Assembly: GCF_037963835.1 (NCBI RefSeq)
Contig: NZ_CP150145.1
Location: forward strand, 4,340,001 to 4,404,000
Source of the DNA: Paenibacillus sp. FSL H8-0332
GTDB taxonomy: Bacteria; Bacillota; Bacilli; Paenibacillales; Paenibacillaceae
Direction: 5' to 3'
Length of the DNA: 64,000 bases
Position 1 is the stretch's first letter, and every line of letters begins with the position of its first letter. The notes beneath the pieces were generated by a model. That model worked only from the letters and a program-made list of their open reading frames with translations. It was not told where the DNA came from and searched no databases. Of the stretch, positions 17,791 through 25,180 are shown piece after piece. The position numbers were made by a program, and so were the translations under genes.

Positions 17791-17960
17791 TGCAACATTC
17801 GGCTTCCTCCACCGGCTTTAAACTAACATTGTTGTATGAAATGCAGCATTTGTCCGCCCACGAGCCAATTAGAAGAGGAAATGTTGTAATTCGTGCAGCA
17901 ACTTTCCCCAGTCCCCCTGTTCAAGACGGCCGGAATTGCAATTATTGCAACAATTTACGA
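17791..17960 (+). repeat. Degenerate dyad array of about 52-bp period
   Basis: TGCARCA-(A)TTT words recur at 17791, 17842, 17894 and 17946, i.e. at steps of 51, 52 and 52 bp. Before each later word stands a partly complementary TTGTTGTAT / GTTGTAATT word, making a weak dyad at every unit boundary. The middles of the units are poorly conserved. No gene is seen here. Confidence 0.55.
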
Positions 17961-18020
17961 TCACGCGATAGGAGTAGCGGAAGGGAGTTTGGAACTGAAG
18001 GAGCGGAAGCGTCCGGAGGT
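17960..18020 (-). repeat. Fragment F of the palindromic element (one arm only)
   Basis: GATAGGAGTAGCGGAAGGGAG followed by TTTGGAACTGAAGGAGCGGAAGCG matches the right arm of copies A-D as seen in the orientation of copy D (GATAGGAGTACCGGAGGGGA, TTTTGGAACTGGAGGAGCG). The inner stem and the other arm are missing. It is a truncated copy 130 bp away from copy D. Confidence 0.6.
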
Positions 18021-18055
18021 CCGATACTCACCACCGCAGGCACGTGTAATCCAAT

Positions 18056-18081
18056 GATTTGTCGCAACGTTGCGACAAATC
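18056..18081. repeat. 26-bp perfect palindrome
   Basis: The left half GATTTGTCGCAAC is followed with no spacer by its exact reverse complement, centred on AACGTT. It lies in the 1.1-kb gene-free gap, 10 bp before a long bidirectional terminator and more than 200 bp from any start codon. Confidence 0.85.
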
Positions 18082-18090
18082 TGGGCAAGC

Positions 18091-18126
18091 CAAAAAGCGT
18101 TTGCGAGATACCGCAAACGCTTTTTG
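18091..18126. terminator. Strong bidirectional terminator after mgl operon
   Basis: CAAAAAGCGTTTGCG and CGCAAACGCTTTTTG form a 15-bp perfect stem with a 6-base loop. A and T runs lie within the arms, so it works in both directions. It is the first good terminator after mglC on the minus strand, with copy D lying between. Confidence 0.85.
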
Positions 18127-18151
18127 TCCTGCCTCCCCCACCCTTGGTGAG

Positions 18152-18301
18152 GTGATAGGAGTACCGGAGGGGATTTTGGAACTGGAGGAGCGAAGCGTAC
18201 GCCTTTAGGTTTGGATTTCTACCGCGAACAGCGGTCCAAATCAGGAAATCCAAACCTAACAGCGGCCGGAAGTCCAAAATCCCGCAGGTACGGCTCATCA
18301 C
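18152..18301 (-). repeat. Dispersed palindromic element, copy D
   Basis: A 150-bp copy in the opposite orientation to A-C. It ends 6 bp from the mglC stop. The outer arms start GTGAT and end ATCAC. The arm pentamer is GTACC on both arms (read strand-wise), where copy A has GTAAC on both and copy B has GCGGC on both. The inner stem is the same as in copy C. Transcription of the mgl operon would run through it and could fold it as a 3' hairpin. Confidence 0.82.
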
Positions 18302-18307
18302 AGAAAC

Positions 18308-19315
18308 CTATTTTTTCGATGAATATTTACGCATATCAAACGATACAGCCGCGATGATGATCAGGCCTTTGATGATCAGCTGGTAGTAAGGGCTGATGCC
18401 GATGAAGGTCAGGCCGTAGTTGATTAGGGTGAAGATGATAACCCCGACCAGGACGCCCGGCACGGTACCGATCCCGCCGGTGGTGGATACGCCGCCGACG
18501 ACGCAGGCTGCGATGGCGTCAAGCTCGTACATGTTCCCGTAGTTGTTGGTAGCGCCGCCGGTTCTGGCTGCTTCAAGCACACCGGCCAGACCGTACAGGG
18601 CACCGGCGATGGCGTAGATGTAGATCAGGTTCTTGGAGACGTTGATCCCGGATACCTTGGCTGCCTGCATGTTGCCGCCAATGGCGTACATGTTTTTGCC
18701 CAGCTTGGTTTTGTTGAACAGCACCCAGACGATCGCCGCGACTCCGAGGGCTATGAGTACGATGTACGGAATGGAATATTGGCCGCTGCCGATGAAGCCG
18801 GAGCCGATATCCGTGAAGTCAGAACGCAGGCCGCCGATCGGCTGCGATTGGTTAGGGTCCATATCGAAGTACAGGGAGTTCAGGCCGTATACGATCAGCA
18901 TAGTGCCTAGTGTGGCGATGAAAGGCGGAACATTCAGCTTGGAGACGATAATCCCGTTGACGAGCCCGCAGAGCAGACCGGCAACAATGGCGATCAGAAT
19001 CGGCAGCCAGACCTGCACCTGTGGCAGATCGGGGAAGAAGCGGCGGGAGTAGTCTGGAATCTGCAGCATGGAAGCTGAGATAACAGCTGTGAAACCAACC
19101 ACCCGGCCTGCCGACAAGTCGGTCCCGGCGGTGATCAGGATAAAGGCCACCCCGAGCGCAATAATCACGCGTGTGGAGGACTGAATCAGTACATCCCGCA
19201 AGGTGTTAATGGACATGAAGCTTGGCTCGTATATGATAATCCCCATGATCAGCAGTACCAGCACGATGTAGATAGCGTTTTGAGTCACGAAGGACTGCGC
19301 TCTTTTAATAGTCAT
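18308..19315 (-). CDS. mglC: Galactose/methylgalactoside-type ABC permease
   Basis: Membrane subunit of a BPD sugar importer, 335 residues with 8-10 membrane spans. Family marks are ALGVAFILITAGTDLSAGRVVG, NVPPFIATLGTMLIVYGLNSLYF and YAIGGNMQAAKVSGINVSK, the last being the EAA-like coupling loop of RbsC/MglC proteins. The insertion with SGFIGSGQYSIPYIV and the long periplasmic loop agree better with MglC than with RbsC. AAGGAGG precedes the ATG. It is the last gene of mglBAC. The exact sugar (galactose, glucose or another) is inferred. Confidence 0.85.
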   Translation of the reverse strand: MTIKRAQSFVTQNAIYIVLVLLIMGIIIYEPSFMSINTLRDVLIQSSTRVIIALGVAFILITAGTDLSAGRVVGFTAVISASMLQIPDYSRRFFPDLPQVQVWLPILIAIVAGLLCGLVNGIIVSKLNVPPFIATLGTMLIVYGLNSLYFDMDPNQSQPIGGLRSDFTDIGSGFIGSGQYSIPYIVLIALGVAAIVWVLFNKTKLGKNMYAIGGNMQAAKVSGINVSKNLIYIYAIAGALYGLAGVLEAARTGGATNNYGNMYELDAIAACVVGGVSTTGGIGTVPGVLVGVIIFTLINYGLTFIGISPYYQLIIKGLIIIAAVSFDMRKYSSKK

Positions 19316-19424
19316 AATTGTGTTCCTCCTTAATTGTTACGCGAAGTTTAAGCATTCGTTGCTAAGCTTCTTCAGCCTTGCAGCAGCCCTATGGTCTTCG
19401 CCGTCCTGTGAGTGTAGCTCCTGA

Positions 19425-20936
19425 TTAATGCTGTGCAGCGAGACGCATCACTTCGGTTTCCGTAGCCTGCGCACCTTCGAGTATTCCTGTCAGCCGTCCT
19501 TCCGACATCACCATAACACGGTCAGACATCCCCAGCAGCTCGGGCATTTCCGAGGAGATCATGATGATGCTCTTCCCCTGCTTCGCCAGGTCGGCAATGA
19601 TCGTATAGATTTCGAATTTCGCACCAACGTCAATCCCGCGTGTCGGCTCATCGAGCAGCAGCACCTCAGGCTCGGTCAGCAGCCATCTGGCCAGCAGCAC
19701 CTTTTGCTGATTCCCGCCGGAGAGATTCATAATCTGCGTTTTGGTCGTAGGCGTCTTAGTGCGCAGCTTTTCAATCATTTTATCGACTTCAACCTTCTTC
19801 TTGCGGCCATTCAGCAGCAGATAAGGCGTCTTGTAGCGGTCAAGGTTGGCGATGGCGCCATTCTCATGCACAGACAGCACCGGGAAAATCCCCGTAGCGC
19901 GGCGCTCCTCGGTTAACAGGGCCAGCCCGTGTTTTTTGGCATCCTGCGGAGAGTTAATCTTCACCTTCTTACCGTCAATCGAGATGGAGCCGGATTTCAC
20001 GGCGCGTAGTCCGAACAAGGCTTCAATCACCTCGGTCCGCTGTGCGCCTACCAGTCCGCCGATACCAAGAATCTCACCCCGTCTAAGCTCGAAGGAGACA
20101 TCCTTGAAGGAACGCGGCTCCGGTGAAGTCAAGCCTTCCACTTTCATGAACACCTTACCTGGAACATTGGTGCGCTCCGGGAAACGGTTCGTCAGATCGC
20201 GTCCGACCATCTTGGAGATAATCAGGTCCGTGGTCAGCTCGGCCGAGGGCCAGGTGCCGATTTTTTTACCATCACGCATAATCGTCACTTCATCGGAGAT
20301 CTCCAGGATTTCTTCCATTTTGTGAGATATATAGATAATAGCTACGCCTCTTTTTTGCAGGTCCCGGATGATCCGGAACAGATGCTCCACTTCCACGCTG
20401 GTTAAGGACGAGGTAGGCTCATCCATGACAATTACGCGGGAGTGAAAAGAGACTGCCTTCGCGATTTCGATAGATTGGATCTTGGATACGGACAGCTTGC
20501 CCACCAAAGTTTCGGGATTCAGATCGATATCCAGATCTTTAAATAAGTTTTCTGTGTCTGTGAACATTTTTTTGTGGTCAATGAACTGAATCGGCCCGAT
20601 GCCCTTGGTCGGAAAACGTCCGAGCCAGATATTCTCCATCACGCTGCGGAAAGGTACAGGGTGCAGCTCCTGGTGGATCATCGAGATTCCATGCTTCAGT
20701 GCCTCGCTCGAATTCGAGATGGAGGCCTTCTGGCCATCCAGAAAGATCTCACCGGCATCCGGTGAATAGATTCCAAAGAGACATTTCATCAGTGTGGACT
20801 TGCCTGCCCCGTTCTCGCCCATAAGTGCATGAACCGAGCCCGGACGAACCTTAATGCTGACTCCATCCAGCGCCTTCACGCCGGGAAATTCTTTGGTAAT
20901 GCCGTTCATTTCCAGCAAAAATTCCGTATTTGCCAT
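19425..20936 (-). CDS. mglA: Sugar ABC importer ATPase with two nucleotide-binding domains
   Basis: ATPase of 503 residues with two fused ABC domains, as in MglA/RbsA. The first has GENGAGKSTLMKCLFG and VIVMDEPTSSLT. The second has the degenerate GGLVGAQRTEV loop and LSGGNQQKVLLARWL with LLLDEPTRGIDVGAK. The frame is open to 21032, but the ATG at 20936 gives MANTEFLLEMNGITKEF, the normal family start, with GGGGGC upstream. A 160-bp gap with a stable hairpin separates it from mglB, and mglC follows after about 109 bp. Confidence 0.9.
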   Translation of the reverse strand: MANTEFLLEMNGITKEFPGVKALDGVSIKVRPGSVHALMGENGAGKSTLMKCLFGIYSPDAGEIFLDGQKASISNSSEALKHGISMIHQELHPVPFRSVMENIWLGRFPTKGIGPIQFIDHKKMFTDTENLFKDLDIDLNPETLVGKLSVSKIQSIEIAKAVSFHSRVIVMDEPTSSLTSVEVEHLFRIIRDLQKRGVAIIYISHKMEEILEISDEVTIMRDGKKIGTWPSAELTTDLIISKMVGRDLTNRFPERTNVPGKVFMKVEGLTSPEPRSFKDVSFELRRGEILGIGGLVGAQRTEVIEALFGLRAVKSGSISIDGKKVKINSPQDAKKHGLALLTEERRATGIFPVLSVHENGAIANLDRYKTPYLLLNGRKKKVEVDKMIEKLRTKTPTTKTQIMNLSGGNQQKVLLARWLLTEPEVLLLDEPTRGIDVGAKFEIYTIIADLAKQGKSIIMISSEMPELLGMSDRVMVMSEGRLTGILEGAQATETEVMRLAAQH

Positions 20937-21016
20937 GTTGTTACGCCCCCTACGCTTTTTTTCTTTTTCCATGAGAGGCACAGCGGTTCCATCCTGCTCC
21001 CTACCCGTAAGGAATT

Positions 21017-21044
21017 CCGGAGAGCGCGGCACAGCGCCCTCCGG
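21017..21044 (-). promoter_or_regulatory. Intercistronic hairpin between mglB and mglA
   Basis: CCGGAGAGCGC-ggcaca-GCGCCCTCCGG forms an 11-bp stem whose only irregular pair is G-U in the mRNA. No T-run follows, so it is not a normal terminator. Hairpins here are known in other operons to protect the binding-protein mRNA from 3' decay and allow more of it than of the membrane subunits. That role is inferred. Confidence 0.6.
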
Positions 21045-21097
21045 GACTGGTATCCATGAAACGTATCTGTATCTGTATCCTTGCGCCTGTTAACGAA

Positions 21098-22168
21098 TTA
21101 TTTAGCGTCTGCTACGTTGTCTTTGGTGATCTTTTTGTAGGATATCCATACAAACTGGTTGTCTGTGATGTCGAAGCCTACGTTCTCTTTGGTTGGCGTT
21201 TCGCCTTTGGCCAGCAGAGCGGCCAGGGTAATCGCTGCTTTACCTTGGTTATTGGCATCGTTCAGTACGGTACCCAGCATCGTTCCATCCTGTAAAGCCT
21301 GAACCGCAGGAGCGGTTGCATCCACGCCTACAACCGGCATGTATTTGTCGCCGCTGAAGTAGCCTTGAGCCTTCAGAGCTTCGATTGCGCCGAGTGCCAT
21401 GTCATCGTTGTTAGCAAGTACGGCTTCAATCTTGTCACCGTGGGAGCCGAGGAAGGCTGCCATTTTTTCCTGGCCTTTTACACGATCCCACATGGCGGTA
21501 TCTTCAGCCAGCTTCTCTACCTTGATGCCTGCATCTTCGATCGCCTGAATGGAGAACGTGGTACGCAGCTCGGCATCCTGGTGTCCCGGTTCGCCCTTCA
21601 GCATGACATATTGCAGCACGCCGTCGCCGTTCTTGTCCGCTTCAGGGTGAGCCTTCCAGTAATCCACGATCAGCTGGCCGGACATGGTGCCGGACTCTTC
21701 GGCTTTCGCGCCTACATAGTAGACCTTATCCCATTTCTTCATATCTTCCGGCAGCGGCTCACGGTTCAGGAAGACCACCGGAATGTTCGCTGTCTTAGCC
21801 TTGTCAATGATGACCCCCGCAGCGGTACGGTCTACCGGGTTGATCAGCATGCCGTTATATTTCTTGGTGATGAACAGATCCACCTTATCGTTCTGTGTAG
21901 GCTGGGAGTTCTGGCTGTCTACGATGTCTACAGTGGCAATGCCCTTTGCAGCAGCGTCGATGGAATTACGGACACCCGTCATGAACGTGTCGTCGAATTT
22001 GTAGATCGCTACGCCGACCTTTGGAGTCTCAGTTGAACCGGAATTCGCTGTGTTAGCCGCAGTCCCTGTGTTAGCAGGGTCAGCCGCCTTGTTATTGTTG
22101 CCGCCGCAGCCCGCGAGAGCAGCACCCAGCAATGCACTGGCAAGTAAAACGGAAGTGATTTTTTTCAT
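21098..22168 (-). CDS. mglB: Galactose/glucose-type sugar-binding lipoprotein
   Basis: Substrate-binding subunit of the importer, 356 residues. The lipobox LAGC puts the lipid-modified cysteine at residue 21, and an Asn/Thr/Ser linker follows. The periplasmic-binding-protein fold shows VGVAIYKFDDTFMTGVRNSI, VDLFITKKYNGMLINPVDRTAAG, PVVFLNREP and VLANNDDMALGAIEALKAQG; the NREP and NND segments are those that hold hexose in MglB proteins. The RBS is CAGGAGG. A CRE-like site lies 80 bp upstream. It follows the YesN-YesM-binding-protein sensor operon, 164 bp downstream. Confidence 0.9.
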   Translation of the reverse strand: MKKITSVLLASALLGAALAGCGGNNNKAADPANTGTAANTANSGSTETPKVGVAIYKFDDTFMTGVRNSIDAAAKGIATVDIVDSQNSQPTQNDKVDLFITKKYNGMLINPVDRTAAGVIIDKAKTANIPVVFLNREPLPEDMKKWDKVYYVGAKAEESGTMSGQLIVDYWKAHPEADKNGDGVLQYVMLKGEPGHQDAELRTTFSIQAIEDAGIKVEKLAEDTAMWDRVKGQEKMAAFLGSHGDKIEAVLANNDDMALGAIEALKAQGYFSGDKYMPVVGVDATAPAVQALQDGTMLGTVLNDANNQGKAAITLAALLAKGETPTKENVGFDITDNQFVWISYKKITKDNVADAK

Positions 22169-22247
22169 GTCTAATTGACCTCCTGAGGATATTTCTTTAT
22201 TTGGATGATCCCGGTGTGTCCCGGGTACATCCTTATTATGCCCTACG

Positions 22248-22261
22248 TGAAAACGGTTGCG
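22248..22261 (-). promoter_or_regulatory. CRE-like catabolite site upstream of mglB
   Basis: TGAAAACGGTTGCG agrees with the CcpA operator TGAAANCGNTTNCA at all but the last fixed base. It lies about 80 bp before the mglB ATG. In the minus direction a possible -10 (TATATT) and a -35-like TTCATG lie just upstream of it, so CcpA binding would block the start region. This fits glucose repression of a sugar importer. Confidence 0.65.
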
Positions 22262-22332
22262 AATATAAAATCCTACTCATTTTCATGAAAATTCTACTGT
22301 CCAAGCAGAAACGGCTTACCGTCCTTCAAGGG

Positions 22333-23355
22333 CTACCGGACAAACGGGAACAGCAGCTTCTGATTCTCAGGCCACAGCATATTCTCCAGATCGATGAGCT
22401 TGGTGCCGGTATCTACGCGTTCGGGAATGTCCATACCTTCAAGGGCCTCCACTGCATATTTCACCGCCAGATACCCGTTGCTGAACGGATTCTGGATCAC
22501 GGTCGCCTGCACAGTGCCATCCTGAAGCGATTCCATCATGGAGGGCGAGCTGTCAAAAGCAATCATTTTCACACTATCCCTCTTAAGGCCCTGAATCACC
22601 CTCGCCGCACCCTGTGACGCAATTTCATTCAGAGTGGCAATGCCGCGCAGCTTGGGATACTTATTCAGCATCTCCCGGGTCAGATTTTCGGCGTCGGAGG
22701 TGCTGGAGGAGGTGTAGGCGATTTGTACCACTTTGACGTTAGGGTAACGGGCGGCATAATTCAGAAAACCCTTTTCCCGCTCATCTGCATCCCGCGCACC
22801 ATAGTCGATACTGCCAGTTTTGCCGGAGTCCGGGGTAAGCGACGAATTGGTGAAGTTAATGATCCCGATCTCGCCATAGCCCCCCAGCAGCTGAATCAGC
22901 CGCTCGGCGGACTTCTGTCCGGCCTCGTAGCCGTTCGAACCCACATAAGAACGAACCTTGGCCGAGCCGACCTCCGCATCGACTGAGATCACCGGAATTC
23001 TGGAATACGCCGCCTGGTCCACGACCTGCGCCAGTCCCATATAGCTGCTGGCCGCGAGTATAACCACATCCACCTTCTCCTTGATGGACTCCTCCACCAT
23101 AACAACTTGCTCCTCAATATCACTCTCCGAATCCGGCGCCTTGAAGGTCAGATTGACATTGAATTCCTTCGCCGCAGCCTCTGCTCCGAGCTTCAGGGTG
23201 TTCCAGTAATCCCCTTTGTTCATCTTGACAATCAGGTGGATATTCCGCGTCTTGCTGGTGCTGATATAGGCCGGCGAGGCATTGAAGCAAGAGGACACAG
23301 AGATCCACAGCACTCCGCACAGCAGCACGGTGAGCCATACACGCAGGCTTTTCAC
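22333..23355 (-). CDS. Sugar-binding lipoprotein linked to two-component sensor
   Basis: Periplasmic-binding-protein-fold lipoprotein of 340 residues, encoded with a kinase rather than a transporter. The lipobox VSSC gives lipid Cys23. The type I fold shows IHLIVKMNKGDYWNTLKLGAEAAA, VDVVILAASSYMGLAQVVDQA, PVISVDAEVG and LRGIATLNEIASQGAARVIQG. It starts with GTG at 23355, which overlaps the kinase TGA (GTGA), so the two are translationally coupled. I infer that it presents sugar to the kinase, as XylFII does for LytS in clostridia. It could also feed the MglAC importer. Confidence 0.85.
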   Translation of the reverse strand: MKSLRVWLTVLLCGVLWISVSSCFNASPAYISTSKTRNIHLIVKMNKGDYWNTLKLGAEAAAKEFNVNLTFKAPDSESDIEEQVVMVEESIKEKVDVVILAASSYMGLAQVVDQAAYSRIPVISVDAEVGSAKVRSYVGSNGYEAGQKSAERLIQLLGGYGEIGIINFTNSSLTPDSGKTGSIDYGARDADEREKGFLNYAARYPNVKVVQIAYTSSSTSDAENLTREMLNKYPKLRGIATLNEIASQGAARVIQGLKRDSVKMIAFDSSPSMMESLQDGTVQATVIQNPFSNGYLAVKYAVEALEGMDIPERVDTGTKLIDLENMLWPENQKLLFPFVR

Positions 23356-25178
23356 AGGTTCATCTCCTCCTTCTGCTCATCCATAACCTCTCCCGCCGGG
23401 AGGGCCGGGAATACAATCGTAACAACCGTCCCCTCCTCCAGCTCACTCTGAAAAGCAAGCCCGTACTCCCGCCCGTAATACAGGCCGATCCGTTCGTGCA
23501 CATTCCTGACACCGACTCCTGATCCGCTGGTGCTTTTGACGCTTCCGCTTAGAATGCCGTTCATCGTCTCCTTGGTCATTCCGAGGCCGTTGTCGCTGAC
23601 CCGGAGGGTAACAAGCCCGTCCTGAAGCCCGGCGGTGATCGAGATCAGCCCCTCGTCCGGCAGCATTTCGATCCCGTGATAGAGCGCGTTCTCCACGATA
23701 GGCTGCAGAATCAGCTTGATCGTCTGACACTCTAGGACTTCCTCCTGCGCCGCGATCTCATAACGGAATTTATTCTTGAAGCGGAAGCTCTGAATCACCA
23801 GGTAATGGCGGATGTGGTCCAGCTCTTCCTGGATGGTGATAATGTTCTTGCCTTTGCTCAGGCTGATGCGGAAGAATTTCGAGAGCGACTGGATCATGGT
23901 GACGACTTCATCCGTTTTGCCGCGTTCTGCCAGCCGGATGACCGAATTCAGCGTATTGTACAGAAAATGCGGGTTGATCTGCGATTGCAGCACCTCAAGC
24001 TCGCCCTTACGCTTCGTCTCCTGCTCATAAATGATCTGCTCCATCAGCTGGCGGATACGCTGGAGCATCATATTGAAGCGCTTCGACAGCTGCTCTACCT
24101 CATAGGCTCCGCTGACGTTAATCGGCGTATTCAGATCCCCATCCGCGACCTGCTTCACGGTACGCTCCAGCTTGCGGATGGGGCTGGCAATCAGCCAGGA
24201 CAGGAAGACCGACACCGCAATCACACAGACCAGCACCACCCCAAGAAACCACGCCAGGAACTGATTCAGATCGCGTTTGGTGGTGACAATCTCATCGTAA
24301 TAAGCGACCCCGACGATCTTCCAGCCGGTCTGCGCCAGTGTACGCACGGTAATAAACCGCTTCTCTCCGGTCGATTCATCCAGATAGCTGCGGTAGGCAT
24401 ATTCCAGCACCGGCTCTACGTTCTCGTACTTCAGCCCGGCATAGATGAGCTGCTGCTGGGGATGGTAGACGATATTGCCGAGCGGATCGAGGATGTAGGC
24501 GTAGCCTCTTTTTCCCAGCTTGACCTGCTTGCTGAGCTGATCAATCGTTCTGAAGTTGAAATCCAGCAGCAGCACACCGGTTCTCAGCTCCCCGTTCTCC
24601 CTGTATTGAATCAGCTTGGAGATGGAGACCACCCAGGTATATCTGCCCTTGAACAGATTCTGGATATGCGGGGCGGAATAGGAGATCTCCGAGGTACGCT
24701 TGGCTGTGGTGAACCAGCTCTGGCTCTCCAGCTGAGTGTTCAGGCGCATCGTCTGCCCCGGCGTTCCTACGACATACTTCCCCTGCGGGGTAAAAACAGC
24801 CACGGACACCAGATCCTCACGGCTGCTCATCAGTGTATCCATCCGTTCATAGAGCAGCGGGGAATCAATGGAGGGCGTAGAGGTAATCTGCTTCTCGGCG
24901 GTCGCAAAAATACTGCCCATCCCCTTCACATACAGCTCCAGGTTATAGTTCACCTGCTCGATGATCTGCTGCATGTTGAGATTGGCATTCTCCTCCGCCG
25001 TGTTGGCGAACTTGCCGTACAGCAGCACACTGACGATCACGGCCACCGCCGCAGTCACCGCCATGAACGTCAGCGTAATAATCAGCTGAATACTCCGCAG
25101 CTTCGAGGACAGACGCAGCCTGCCGCTCTTGCGGGACCCCGGCCGCAACGGGAAGAAATAACCCTTGGGCTTGTTCAT
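23352..25178 (-). CDS. YesM-type membrane sensor histidine kinase
   Basis: Kinase of 608 residues. The first span (about 30-55) is followed by a roughly 250-residue extracellular dCache-like domain (VAVFTPQGKYVVGTPGQTM, YAYILDPLGNIVYHP), a second span near 305-330 and a HAMP linker (IASPIRKLERTVKQVADGDLN). Next come the phospho-acceptor His404 in QINPHFLYNTLNS and a C-terminal ATPase domain with PIVENALYHGIEM, SDNGLGM and GSGVGVRNVHERI. This is the LytS/YesM His_kinase class. Its ATG lies 2 bases after the response-regulator stop, and its end overlaps the binding-protein gene. The signal is probably a sugar bound by that lipoprotein. Confidence 0.92.
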   Translation of the reverse strand: MNKPKGYFFPLRPGSRKSGRLRLSSKLRSIQLIITLTFMAVTAAVAVIVSVLLYGKFANTAEENANLNMQQIIEQVNYNLELYVKGMGSIFATAEKQITSTPSIDSPLLYERMDTLMSSREDLVSVAVFTPQGKYVVGTPGQTMRLNTQLESQSWFTTAKRTSEISYSAPHIQNLFKGRYTWVVSISKLIQYRENGELRTGVLLLDFNFRTIDQLSKQVKLGKRGYAYILDPLGNIVYHPQQQLIYAGLKYENVEPVLEYAYRSYLDESTGEKRFITVRTLAQTGWKIVGVAYYDEIVTTKRDLNQFLAWFLGVVLVCVIAVSVFLSWLIASPIRKLERTVKQVADGDLNTPINVSGAYEVEQLSKRFNMMLQRIRQLMEQIIYEQETKRKGELEVLQSQINPHFLYNTLNSVIRLAERGKTDEVVTMIQSLSKFFRISLSKGKNIITIQEELDHIRHYLVIQSFRFKNKFRYEIAAQEEVLECQTIKLILQPIVENALYHGIEMLPDEGLISITAGLQDGLVTLRVSDNGLGMTKETMNGILSGSVKSTSGSGVGVRNVHERIGLYYGREYGLAFQSELEEGTVVTIVFPALPAGEVMDEQKEEMNL

Positions 25179-25180
25179 GG

